A stretch of 64,000 bases of DNA, from positions 620,001-684,000 of the forward strand of contig CP085831.1 of NCBI GenBank assembly GCA_020809705.1, in the 5' to 3' direction. The notes below the pieces were generated by a model. The model saw only the letters and a list, made by a program, of their open reading frames with translations, had not been told where the DNA came from and did not search any database. Positions 23,291 to 34,347 of the stretch are shown here, piece after piece (within the stretch, counting starts at the first letter, position 1; every line of letters starts with the position of its first letter). The stretch is from Calonectria ilicicola (Eukaryota; Ascomycota; Sordariomycetes; Hypocreales; Nectriaceae). Made by a program: the position numbers and the translations under genes.

Positions 23291-23661
23291 CTAAATTCGA
23301 GAAATTACCCAGTGGCCAGGCGGCGTATTACACACGGGGTACAGGTTAGAGCAGCATTTGGGAACTTTTCTAACAGATTTGCAGCTGACATTGAAAGCCA
23401 GGGGGTGCTGTCTAAAGTAGCTATTTTATCAATGTGGGTTAATAAATGTTTACCGAGGGAACATATCTTCCTTGGCAAAGAAAGAAGAGACTCACGAGTA
23501 GTACAGTCAGCAGCCACAGGTACCGGAACGCTGCCATTGCAACAGTAAGGGGTATTGTAAATAAAATCAGGACAAGGGCTCGTAGGTAACCCAACTATGG
23601 CAGTTGGATGAGCCAGGGTGATACCAAATAAGGAAGGAGTGACTATTACAAAAGCTTTCAT
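23291..23661 (-). pseudogene. Class II hydrophobin with a frameshift
   Basis: The ATG at 23661 starts a signal peptide (MKAFVIVTPSLFGITLAHP), then CPDFIYNTPYCC and an 11-residue spacing to the next Cys. This matches C-x9-CC-x11-C of class II hydrophobins. A 75-bp intron at 23421-23495 (GTGAGT donor, ATAG acceptor) follows. Downstream, the second half of the pattern (C-x8-CC-x6-C, in SCKSVRKVPKCCSNLYPVC) is present but in the wrong frame relative to exon 1, whichever nearby acceptor is used. The shift maps near the five-G run at 23401-23405 (C5 on the coding strand). The tail after the last Cys is short, as expected, and ends at 23291. It is either a single-base loss that kills the gene or a homopolymer sequencing error. 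Hydrophobins coat aerial hyphae and conidia. Confidence 0.72.
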
Positions 23662-24289
23662 TTTATATGATCAAGGATAGAGAGGTCCGAATTCTTGAGG
23701 ACAAGAATCATTGAATGGAACCAAAAGGACAACACAGGGACAAAATATACATAAGCAGAGTCTCTTTTCCATTTTTGGCGTGGTTTTTACGTTTGCGTTT
23801 AGGTTTGTTAGTCCACTTTACTAGTTTGCTTCACGACAATTTTGGTAGCTAAAATTCTCCATTCCTTTCACCTGTGGAATGCAAAGAGGTTTCTTATTAT
23901 ATCTGACTAGATTCACCCGAATTCAGTGTGGCTTGTTACGGAAGCCAATGAGATTCGTGCACAACCGAATCTACAACTCGGGCGGGATTGAGTTTCCAAT
24001 GGTTAATTCTAGCCTTGCCGACTCATCCAGTATTTACCACCAACCGGGTCCTTGGGTTTCTTGTGGCGTTTCCGATGAGGGGTCTCGAGGACGATCATTA
24101 AATGTGTAAATGCAATGGAATTTTGGTATAGACCCATTGCTCAATCGAGAACTGCGGCCACATTTATTTACATACTCGCTCTATAAGTCCACATCTGTTC
24201 AACCACAGCCGCTATTTATATCCCATCTTATTATAAAAGCAAACCCAAAAACCCCTATAATTGTAGGCGTCTATTTCAAGTGAAAATGT
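23662..24289. other. Upstream region of the hydrophobin gene
   Basis: About 630 bp between the hydrophobin start and the 3' end of the Mpv17 gene. It is AT-rich, and I see no coding sequence. Confidence 0.45.
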
Positions 24290-25084
24290 CTAGTAGGATG
24301 GCTTAGGCTCCGTGGGACCGGTAGAGTCAGCCAGGTCGTCGTTTTGCTTGCGAAGAGCAGCAACACGCTTCTTCTTAGCAGAGGTGTTGATGTAGGTGCC
24401 GATACAGAATCCGACCAAGTTAAAGTAAGGCACCCATAGCTGAGGAGGGAGGAAGTTTTGGGCGAAGCCCATAATGATTGGAGATGTCAGGCAGGTCATT
24501 TTTGTGATTCCCCAGAAGCTAGCTTTGACAGCTGCGCTAACCTGCTCAAACGACCTAGCGCCAGCAATGATAGACAGAGCACTTAACGCGACAGCGTTCT
24601 GGACGGGTGTAATCTAAAAATGAAGGTATTAGCAACAGCTTCCTAGCGCGTCTCAAACTGTGACTTACGAAGATGTTGCTAGCGATAAGCTGCTTAATCT
24701 TATCCCACAACGTGGTTCCTGGAATGGTCTTTTGTAAAGCCCAAAACAGAAAATGACCAAGAGGAGCGCTGATGAGACCGCCAAAGCACGCCATCTTGTA
24801 GACGCGAGTTGTGAAGTAGCCGCCATTCTTGTTGCGGTCTTGGGCGAGATATGAGGCAAGCAATTCCTGAGCAGCGGAAAGACTGCCTCCAGTGAGCATC
24901 TTGGTCCGCAAGGGACTCTTCTGAAGCTGCTTGAGGTACAGCTACAACGTTTGTTAGCCCGGCTCCACATGATGATACAATTTTGGGTGATGCAGCTTGG
25001 ATCTTGGAGTCCGATGCACGCAGTTTTGAGGCGACATACAGCGAGAAGGGCCGAAGGCCGGAGGTCCTTGACGACGTCAGCCAT
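24290..25084 (-). CDS. Mpv17/PMP22 family membrane protein
   Basis: Three exons, 25040-25084, 24669-24941 and 24290-24613, encode 213 residues. The 98-bp and 55-bp introns have GT-AG ends and phase-0 joins. The product has the family features: LYLKQLQKSPLRTKMLTGG at the start, a polar matrix loop, APLGHFLFWALQKTIPG, ITPVQNAVALSALSIIAG and the C-terminal signature FLPPQLWVPYFNLVGFCIG (usually W-P..N). Four membrane-spanning segments are expected. Mpv17-type proteins sit in the inner mitochondrial or peroxisomal membrane; yeast Sym1 is needed under metabolic and heat stress, and vertebrate Mpv17 forms a membrane channel. The fungal C-terminus has an extra lysine-rich and acidic tail. Which organelle it uses is not visible here. 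Confidence 0.88.
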
Positions 25085-26763
25085 TGCAGCAGCTTTGGTA
25101 GTGTATTCTCAAATCTCGAGATCTGGTTGGGAGCTCGTCAAAGCTTTTGCAATTCTACGTTGCTATCTCTGGCCGTTTTCAAAGAAAGGAGATGCAACGT
25201 CAGCCACGCTTCATTTTGTTGGTGGGTACTCGGTCGTCTCGGCTCCTATCCCTCGGCAGAGTGGTCACACAATCCGGGTCGCGTCCCTCACTCCCAGAAT
25301 GCGGACGCGTCTTGGGCTAGCAAGGGTTGGCGAGATGATCCAATCACTTCGCCAATATTTATCCCCAGACACTCAACGGGTCCACATATGATCGAGTTAT
25401 TTTGTCACCCCCGCAAAGGTTATAGGGGTGGACAGTGGAGTCGCGAGGGACAGAGACACGGATTGTGTGCCCACTAGCCGAAAACACTTGCCGCAATCTA
25501 GGCAATTTACCGAGGTTCGAGATGACAATATTGCAAAAACCAGCTCAACAGCTGTGTTGCGAGGTGCATTGAGTCCAAAAAAACATCTAGGCATAGTCTG
25601 GGATTCTGGTGCTTCATATCATCACCCTAGAAAATAAGTGCACCGTTAAAAATGTCCCGATCTGAGACCTGACAAACGCGGACCCCGTATTCCGTCGCTA
25701 CCGGGCCTCATCTAATTTTATTCCGCCCCTACCCCGCATTGTTCCGTCCCACTCCAATTGTCCATCCCTTTTTCGCCGGTTCTCAAGCTCGGCAAATATC
25801 CTAATCTGGAGATGAGATCAAACCCCGCGACAAAGAAGCTTTGCTGCATCTGTCAGGCTCGGCATCACCGGATATAGTGCCTAAATGTGTTGATTTTTTG
25901 GTATGTTTTTGATAGGCGGAGATGTGGTAGGTAGCGAGGAAAGGAAAGGGTTCTTCACACGTACCAGGAAGGCTTATGCATCAAAGAATCAATTCACCCA
26001 ATCATGAAGGTGTGCGTTTGAGAAATTAAATCCCACGATGCAATATTAATCCTATTGTATTTCTTTCCTAAATATCAGATGACTGTGATTAGATACCAGA
26101 TGGTGGACAGGGAATGGAAAGGGAATCACCTGGAATGTGCTATAGGGTAAGATGACACCACGTAACAAACAGATGTTCTGTTGACAAACTCTGTATCATT
26201 GTTCCCGAAAATCTAGTTTTTTTATGAGTTCGTTAATTGAAGAGGCATGAGCATTCTGGATTTGATGTAAAATTACACCCTCTCCAACAGCGTATCCTGG
26301 GCATCTTCTACGACTTTTCCCTGCCTATCCACTTACCGGAGAACGTCAACCTCAGATCTCCATCCATATTGAAGTCAGCAGGACCCGAAAACCTGTTCAG
26401 CTTCTTTGATTGACTCAAGGCGTGGCTTGAACCGTTTCTAGCGTAATTTCGCCCTTGCAGCTATTTCTTCTTGGCAAAATGTCTGTGTTCCCACGAGCTG
26501 GCGCTCAGTCATTGTTTTCTTTATGGATCTGGATTGAGATTGTGGAGTTCATCTGCACAAGAGTTATGAACACCGCCATTTCATGACCCACTGAATGAAT
26601 GCATAATGCGAATAAAGTGGCCATGTTTTTTATGCGCTCTGCTCTGGCGCGTTGCACAGCGATTATGAACAAGGAATGATGCTGCGTTTCTTAGTACTTT
26701 ACACTCTACAAAAGTTGGACATTTCAATGTGACTATTGAGAATTTTCTTTCTTTTTTTGTACT
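25085..26763. other. Intergenic spacer without a clear gene
   Basis: About 1.7 kb. Frames opposite the Mpv17 5' end reach about 160 codons but look like shadows. A short coding-like stretch near 26290-26410 (+) has no start or splice context I can support. Nothing else recognised. Confidence 0.45.
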
Positions 26764-29700
26764 CTAATCTCGCGAGACTATAGATAGGTATGTGATGATC
26801 AAAAGCAGGATCCCTATAATAATATTTGAAGTTGATAAACCATTTGCATCCTGGGGCGCGATGCGTTGCAAGTCCCACCATCCCCTAAACTGGGACCTTG
26901 GGACAAACCTCATTCGCTTTTTACTGACCATGCTTTTTGTTTTCTGATACTCTGAGCTGAACTTGTCCATGAGCTCTCTTTTTTCGGGGTGGCTGTGCAT
27001 CGCAAGCGATTGTTCAAAGAACTGGTTAAGCTGATCCAAAGTCTTTTCCGCTTTGCCTGTAAGATTGGCATTGGAATTGAGAAAGTGTTGGTATATCTCG
27101 AGTATGCTTATTGCCTCTGGGAGGGAAATGCCACTACGGTATTCGGTTTGCCAAAAATCTTGATAGCTGTTGATTTGTGTTGACTGAGCCACATGATCAA
27201 GAAAGTACTCCCACGGTGTGCAGTATGGGAGTTTATTGTTCTCTCTTGTTCTTGATTTTGGTGACGTCTCTGCAGATTTGGAACCCGCAGGGGAATTAAA
27301 ATGCGAGCTGGGGGAAGACAGAATGCCCAGCGCTTCTGGATCAGCACCATATTCGAGAAGTAGGCCAATGGCTTTGACAAAATTCGATCTCTCATTTCCA
27401 ATATCGAAATGGGCCTGATAGCTTTTGTCTTCCTTCAGAGGGTCGTTAAAGTACCGTAGTATTAGCATCGATAAAATTTGGGACCGTTCCTTGTCAGTAA
27501 CATTGGACCCTGGCTTAGCCTGAAAGGCAACCGATAGGACACAGCCGGATAAAACACCAAGGAATAAGAAGTAGTTGGGTCTGGAAACAATGTAAGGTGA
27601 GATATGCGACCATCGAATCTTGTACACTTCAGTCACAATTGCTTGTGCCCAAGCTCTAGATCCACTATGCTCTTTGATACTGGTCCAGTAGTCATTCATT
27701 GACTCGTCAATGGATTTCATAACATCTGGGTAAGCAACTTTTTGCTCAAGTTCAAGGAATCGCACTAATCTCAAGCAATTCATTGCATTACTGATGACCC
27801 TGTCATGCTCGAGGGCGGTCATTTGCTGCCTGGGAAAGGCCTTGATTTCGGCCAAATAACAGGCCAAAAGTGTCGTATCGGGGTCAAAGTCTTTGGGCAC
27901 TTCGGCTTTCATTTCTTCTTGAAGACCCTCTAACAGGAAGAAGTCGTATACCGTCCTATGCAGAAAGTCGGCATATATGGTACGTGTGGTTGATAAATAA
28001 AGTGGCCTTGTCACGGCTACATCCACGTCAACGAGGCCAAGGGTTTTGTTCTCAATCTGCTGTTTGGAGATTTCACTAGTTTGTATCCATCGTTCTTCTT
28101 CTAGCCGACGACGGGGTGTGTTGACGGCAGATGCAATTGTTTCGCTTTCCGAAAACGACATCTGCATGACACTGAGAAGGCCTTGCACTGGAAGTTCCTT
28201 GGACCTTAGGAGGGTAAGAAGGACTTTGGAGCATTTGGGTCTGTGAATGGCATCAATCTTGTTGTACATGTAGCGATAATAATCTTTGAGATCGGTGGGG
28301 AAAGCGTCAAGCCGCCTATGCAAGTCGGAGACGTCATCATGACTTTGAAGGCCTCTTCTCAGCTCTCGCATAACTAAGACGACCCACAGGAAAACTCCAG
28401 ACGCTCGCTGAGTGATAATGTTGGATAATTCTTGAAGCTCTTCTTCTTGGTCTACTCTTCGCGATAGGTATCCCACAAGAGCATCCTCAGTATACTGTCT
28501 GATATCGTTCTGTGTAAGGTCCTGCATGCGAATAAAAGGATACCTGTCAAAGGATTCGGTGAACACTCCCCAAGGGCGACTGGCGACGACAAATTTGATG
28601 GCGGAAGACCGAGCTGCCTCCGATAAGAAATCGCAGAGCTCTGAAGGATCACCTGAGTATTCGTCTAGACCATCAATCAAGAAGCAGAATTTAAGATCCG
28701 GGACATTGCCTGAAGTGAGGCGAAGAAATCCGGCCTTGAGTTCAGAAAGAGACAGCTCAGGTTCAACTCGACCAAGATCATTGTACAGGCGACACAGCTC
28801 TGGGAAGACCGTGGGAATGAGGTGCTGACAGGCCCTTAAGACAGATAATAGCATGGATCGCAGGAGGCCAACCTGGGACTTTTGGAGGCTGGTACCTGCA
28901 TTCCAAAAATAAAATGATGCAAACGCTAGTGTTTTGGTGCCTGCCCATCGAAGGAGTCGTTGACGCACAAAGGGTTGATGGTGAATGAATTTGACCAAGG
29001 TCGATTTTCCCGATCCAGGTTTGCCAGTAATCCAATAGAAATCGCTGTCATTGTCCAAGAAGTCCACAAATTCATTATCTTTTAAAATCCACTGAAATGT
29101 CTTTTGGTGAGCTTCGGACACTCGCTCTTCCCGCTCCTTGAAGGTGCTGAAGTAGAGGGCGTCGAGCACGGATCTCGCTAGAGGAGCGTAATTGATGGCA
29201 CTGGTTTCTGGTCCAGAAAGCCCATTGTTGTCTGATCGAAATGTGGTTGTGGTCCCGATTTTGACAATTTGGTGAGATCTCGGTATTCTCCGATCTGTGT
29301 CATGTTCTTCTTCGGAATCTTCGGAAAGGTGGCGATTCATTGTTTTTACTTCTCCGTCATCGAATCTGAGGATCACAGCGACTGGCTTGTCGGAACCGGT
29401 GAATGTGCTGTGACTTTGGTCTTCAGTGAAGGTGATGGCTTCAAGAATTTTCCTTTGACCATTGCGTAGGTCTTCTTGGATATTCTCGGCGCGAGTCAAC
29501 TTTTCCCCAGTCATGGAGTATAGACCCTCAATCTTTTCGTTTAGCAAGACCATAATCTGGCTATTTAGTTTGAGACGAATTTGCTGCAGCTTCTCAACTC
29601 TTTGTTGCATGTTGTCTTTCTCCCAAAGCGACTTGAAGGCTAATTTGATTTCCTTGGGAAAATGGACACGGGAGCTAATCGACGAAGTCATGGTAATATT

Positions 29701-30036
29701 TGTTAACGATGCAATCAACTCTGAAGTTTCCTCGGTGCACTCATCAATAGTGGCATCGATTGCCTGAAAATGATCAATTTATGGACTGTATTTACAAGCA
29801 AGGGGCTATACCAATTCTGCGTGGTAAATGTGATCCAAGTCTGCCGCCATGGTCCTATTTCGACCGCATAGGCGGTTATGCATTGTTTCCATCTCGCGAG
29901 CTTGCACCTTGAGCTCTTTAACCTCGGCAACTTCGCCATGCCTACGGATTTCGCTTGTTATGGAGATGATTTTGCACGCAAACTCAATCAGGCTGATGGC
30001 CGAAGATGCAACCCCCAGCGACGTGGCAGGATCCAT
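26764..30036 (-). CDS. NACHT-domain STAND (NLR-like) protein with C-terminal membrane segment
   Basis: Two exons, 29812-30036 and 26764-29763, encode about 1074 residues; the 48-bp intron (GTATAG to TTTCAG) joins in phase 0. The N-terminus (MDPATSLGVASSAISLIEFACKII) is a helical domain typical of fungal NACHT proteins. Next come LYFSTFKEREERVSEAHQKTFQWI and a NACHT NTPase with the P-loop GKPGSGKST at about residues 322-330 and FCFLIDGLDEY as the Walker B-like motif. Downstream is the helical region of this family with a single ankyrin-like LLEYGADPEAL. No WD40, ankyrin or TPR array follows. The protein instead ends in a hydrophobic helix (IIIGILLLIITYLSIV) and a short SRD tail. Fungal STAND proteins control heterokaryon incompatibility and cell death. 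An upstream in-frame GTG/ATG region exists, but the ATG at 30036 fits the family start. Confidence 0.87.
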
Positions 30037-30368
30037 GTTGACATTGAGAATCGGGCGTTCTCGGATTGAGGGGACGATGACGACGAAGTCTCTGGATGCG
30101 CCCAAGCGAGCCGAGCAATTGCTTACGAAGGGCGGTGACTTATGGCAGAACAAGTGGTGCCACTGATTTGTGGGCAAGGAATATGGACAAGGAAGGGAAA
30201 CCTCCAATCAGCATTCGAGAGTGGGCGCATAACCACCGCTATGCACTAACTAATACAGCATCCACAAAATCCGTCCAAGTTTAGGGATTGTTGGGCACCC
30301 AACTATTACCGGATTTCTAACTATGCCTTGATTCTCTTCCATGGCTATCACTCATATCAAGTGTATTA
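30037..30368. other. Upstream region of the NACHT gene
   Basis: About 330 bp between the NACHT start and the 3' end of the next leftward gene. It must hold the NACHT promoter; no coding signal is supported. Confidence 0.4.
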
Positions 30369-31263
30369 TTAATATCTATCATTTCCGTGAAGCTCGGCCA
30401 CTGGTTGGCTGTCAACTTCAAATGCAGGCTTAGCCTCGGGATTCATTGATGGGGGAGGGCCTGCCTGGCGCAGAGACCGTCGTTTTTTCCAGAATATTGC
30501 TATGCTTAGTAAGAATGTGAGAGCAGCTAAGACGACTCCTACGGCAATACCCGCTTTTGCGCCATTTGAAAGTCCATGTGAGGGAGCTGCCTGACCAGAT
30601 CCGCTTTCAACGGCGGCTGTAGACGCGGTCCTTGACGTTGATTTGGTGGAGGAAGATGAGGTTGGCGTGACAAGGTCCGAAGATTCCCATCTAATCTCCA
30701 CGCCATATGCGTAAAGTACTTGGGCAGCATTGCTATTAGTTTCAACACTGAATCCAGATTGCCCAAGCGTTGATGTTGTGTACACAAAGTCGATAGTTGA
30801 GGGTACAATTCGCGAACACCTGTCTGTGCTCAGATATTCGAAGTACAGAGAACTGACACATGTGTATGCGCTACATTAGGCAAAAAGTAAGTTAGTACAT
30901 GGTATTCACTCTCCGCTGGGACAACTCATACCCTCCTGACCCATCATCTGGGCAGCAAGTGGCCACCGTCTGGCTCCTGCCGGTGTCAGCACATGCTATC
31001 GTGTAGCTGGCAGGGCAGGCACCGGGGGATATGTAGGACTTGGTACTTGGGCTCCAACCTGACGGAAAGCATTCAGAAGAAGTACTGGACGGCGCACCCA
31101 GATGGAAGTAACGACAGGGCACTGGAACCGTGCCAGCAACGCAATTTTGGCCCACGGCAGGGACGAAGTAGATGTCTCTTATGCAAGATGGTTCCGGGGT
31201 AAATGTGGGCGACAAGGAAGCTGAAATAGTTACCCCAGACTCCAGAGACGCGCTCGACGCCAT
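30369..31263 (-). CDS. Single-pass membrane protein with Cys-rich ectodomain
   Basis: Two exons, 30932-31263 and 30369-30870, encode about 277 residues; the 61-bp intron (GTATGA to TGTAG) joins SGG|AYTC in frame. The ATG at 31263 (MASSASLESG) is the first ATG, since the longer frame begins with GTG. The N-terminal half has a cysteine pattern shared by a large fungal family: CFPSGWSPSTKSYISPGACP followed by ATCCPDDGSGGAYTC. A Ser/Thr-rich stalk then leads to one membrane helix (AGIAVGVVLAALTFLLSIAIFW), a basic stop-transfer (KKRRSLRQ) and a proline-rich cytoplasmic tail. There is no cleavable signal peptide, so the helix probably acts as the signal anchor. The layout suggests a cell-surface sensor or wall-contact protein. 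The function is not known. Confidence 0.75.
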
Positions 31264-31677
31264 TTCAGCCTTGTATTTGAATGTAGAGCCTAACGAGGAG
31301 ATATTTGAAAGGGGGAAATGAAATGGGCTACAAGCTAAGAATGCAGCTAAAATAGGAGCTGGACGGGTCACGTGGGCGGGTTGGTAGCTTGAGCCGTAAG
31401 ATTACATGCTAGATAAAAAGGAAACACCAAATATGAGGCTAATAGAAGCGATTACGGGTTGGTTTATGAATTTTTGTAGCTATTCGTCTTTGTATGCTGA
31501 GCTGAGATTGTGCTGGGGGCCATTGTCGTCAGACACTCGCTTGGTGTGAGCTGCGACAACGGGTTCCAACAGTCGGAGATATTTGTCGTGGCGCTAAAAA
31601 GTCGGCTATTGACTGAATAGTAGATGGAATATAAACAAAAGAAAGATCGGGTCGAGTCTTTGGGAAAAAAACCGATT
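31264..31677. other. Spacer with no gene seen
   Basis: About 410 bp between two leftward genes. Only antisense or out-of-frame open stretches are present. Confidence 0.4.
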
Positions 31678-34347
31678 TCAATCCAGATGCACTTTTCTTT
31701 TCGTTTTGAACATTTGAAAAGCCATGGCGTTCTCCCTGAAGTACCAGAGAGCGGACATTGTGGCGCCAGGACCAATGACAACAGCAATTAGCGAGATGCT
31801 CACCGCTGCTGAGACTGCATCCACGGGACTTCTACCTGCTCGTTTTAAATCTACCATTGCAGCCCAACACCAAACATAGGATGCACCGAGGCAAATCCAG
31901 AAGTTGACCAATAGCTGGTACTTAATAGCTTGATGAGATTGCAACATTTGCGGAGATATGGGCGTAAAAACCGTCAAGAGACTGAGGTTGTTATCCTTTG
32001 AGAGGAAAAGCAATTCGAAGACCGTAAACCAGTGGAGCAAGATGCCGCAAGCACCAGTGATTAAGTAAATCCGGTTCAGGCTCTGGATATCATATGGCTT
32101 TCCTTTTCCTGGCCAACTTAACTCATCATCGTTTGACCTTGGAAATATGCATTTGCTAAGACTTCCGGCAAGTGTAGTAATCAGTGGTACCAAGATTGGT
32201 GACAACAGCCATGCAGCCACCATATTCTGAGCCACCACTGGGTTATCCCAATTAAAGGAGGCTAAAGCGAGTGGAAGTACGTAGCCAAGAATAGAAGCAG
32301 GAAGAATTGAGTTGACGTGATGTATGGAAACGAATCGACTCAACGGCCACCAATAGAACTGTACATCTGAGGCCAGTGTATACACTACGTAGTATAGCGG
32401 CATAATGGTTCCAATACTGGCAATTTGTGACAATAAAATCCAAAAGACAGGTCTTGAATTTTGTTAGTTAGCATCTTTTCAATCGAATCTTGTGCTCTGG
32501 GTACATACAGGGCGAGTATTGTCAGCTTGTTCCGATGACGGTGGGCCTCAATGCTCCAGATCGTGATGGGCTGAATTAGGTGACCTAAGACATATCTTTG
32601 AAGAACACCTAGCGCTTTATTCCAATGTCTAAATCCAGGAAGGAAGAAAGCAACCCTTGAACCAATGTAACTGTCAATGATAGAAATGCCAATGTATTCC
32701 TGCTTAAGGGAAAACGTTGGATCATTGGGAAAGGCATCCGTTGGTGCTGAGTGGCTGATATGTTGGGATGCTTGCATGGAACTTCCTCGTGTTGCAAAGT
32801 AATTCAACACGATATAAATAAAGTACAAGGCCAAAAATATCCACTGATATATGCCCCTAGATGCCGGCTTTTGGAGAAGCTCGTCATAGTAGGGGATAAG
32901 CCTTTGCTGCCGTGGAAGATCTATCATGTTCAATTTTGCACTCCCTGGAATCTGGTATGAAAAGCTGAGCGTGGCTTGTGTTTCAGGCACTAAAGGTAGT
33001 AACTGGAGAGCTGTATACCGATTTAGTGGGCTACTGAGGGATTCCGTAAGTTGTCTTTTGTGGGAGTAATCTTTCACCTGGATCGCTCTGGGGCGACGCA
33101 AGGATTGTACGGCAGAGAAAATTGAGTTGACTTGTGCGGTACTCAGATGCCCTGATGGGGAACCTTTGAGTGCTTTCGTTAGGCTATTGACCAAGGCTGC
33201 AGCGGTTTCAATAGCAGCATTACCGCCATGACCACCAATCGGATGAACCTATGGCAATTTAGTACTTCATCTCGCCGGCATGTTGAAAATGTAGTCTTAT
33301 ACCTTGTGGGCTGAATCACCCAAGAGAAAGATCCTATCAAAGTGCCACTTTTCGTACACATATTCTGGCAGAGCAGTCAGAACCATATTCGTCTTGTTTT
33401 CTACCAAAGTGGAGAATTTCAAGTCAGGTAATATATTGTCATCCAGATATTGAGAAATCTCGCTTTTCAAATCCATTTCGGTGAAACGAGGAATGGCAGA
33501 GCCGTATACTCTCTCGGGTAGTTTTTGGAAACGAAACCAGTAGACTCTGCCGCCTGGACCTCCGGTCACCAAATACGAAGAGTTCTCCCGAAACACGCCA
33601 TGTAAATAACCGGGGGCAATTCCAGGGCATGGGTTAGAAATGCCGAAAATGCAGCTGTAGTCGCAAGGAGGTGCTGGATGAGGGTTAATCACTTGGTTGA
33701 CATGATAGTCTATGTGACTCACCTTCTCTCTCAAATGAACCGGAAACCTTTGGTTGCATCTCATCAGCGAGCCTCCACATCTCATCTCTAACGGTGCTAT
33801 GGATTCCATCCGCCCCGATGAGAATATCTCCCTCAAAACTTGATCCATCGGACGTTATGGCTGCGACACGTTGGCCGTGTGTCTCGACTTTAATGACACG
33901 TTTATCGGTCAAGACTTTTGAGCCATCGAGATTATCGTAAAGAACCTGTAGCAACATTTGTCGGTCCAAAAAGAGCATCGGATAACCGTGACTAAGACGA
34001 GTATAGGTTATTAGAAGACGGCATAAAAAAATCGAAAATACTTACCGCTCGACGAAGGCTCGGTTCATGCCATCATATGACGCTAATGGCTTTCCACTCT
34101 GGTCTCGAAAGGTAAAGGAATCAACGGCTGGCGCTAGGTTCATAACTTTGTCAAAGAGCCCAAGTTGATCGAGGATTCGATTTCCATGAGGCAAGAGGCC
34201 GATACTGGCTCCAACTTGGGGTGCGATTTTGGGATATGATTCTAGGATGACAAAATCAATATCGTTGGCTTGGAGCATGTTGGCGAGCGCCAACCCCGCC
34301 ACACTCCCCCCAACAATAATAACTTTGAAATGGCTGTCTTGAGCCAT
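31678..34347 (-). CDS. FAD-dependent monooxygenase fused to a multi-pass membrane domain
   Basis: Five exons, 34046-34347, 33723-33991, 33303-33673, 32509-33248 and 31678-32452, encode 818 residues; all four introns (54, 49, 54 and 56 bp) are GT-AG and keep frame. Residues 1 to about 390 form a class A flavoprotein monooxygenase of the PaxM-like type: IIVGGSVAGLALANML for FAD, GADGIHSTVRDEM, and GDSAHKVHPIGGHGGN near residue 310. From about residue 445 (GIYQWIFLALYFIYIVLNYF) to the end there are several hydrophobic helices, including LPASILGYVLPLAL and a late VIGPGATMSALWYFREN. A similar C-terminal region occurs in fungal FAD monooxygenases of meroterpenoid-type clusters. Such enzymes epoxidise prenyl chains, and the membrane part might be a cyclase or just an anchor. 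No prenyltransferase or PKS gene lies in the window. Confidence 0.83.

Noticed and set aside
24951..25477. Plus-strand ORFs of 146 and 164 codons opposite the Mpv17 5' end
   Set aside because: They overlap each other and the Mpv17 exon/intron region antisense, and no family is recognised.
26270..26412. Short coding-like stretch on the plus strand
   Set aside because: There is no ATG in frame and no supporting splice sites; it is too short to call.
31464..31787. 107-codon minus-strand ORF at the 3' end of the monooxygenase gene
   Set aside because: It is in another frame than the supported fifth exon and shows no domain.
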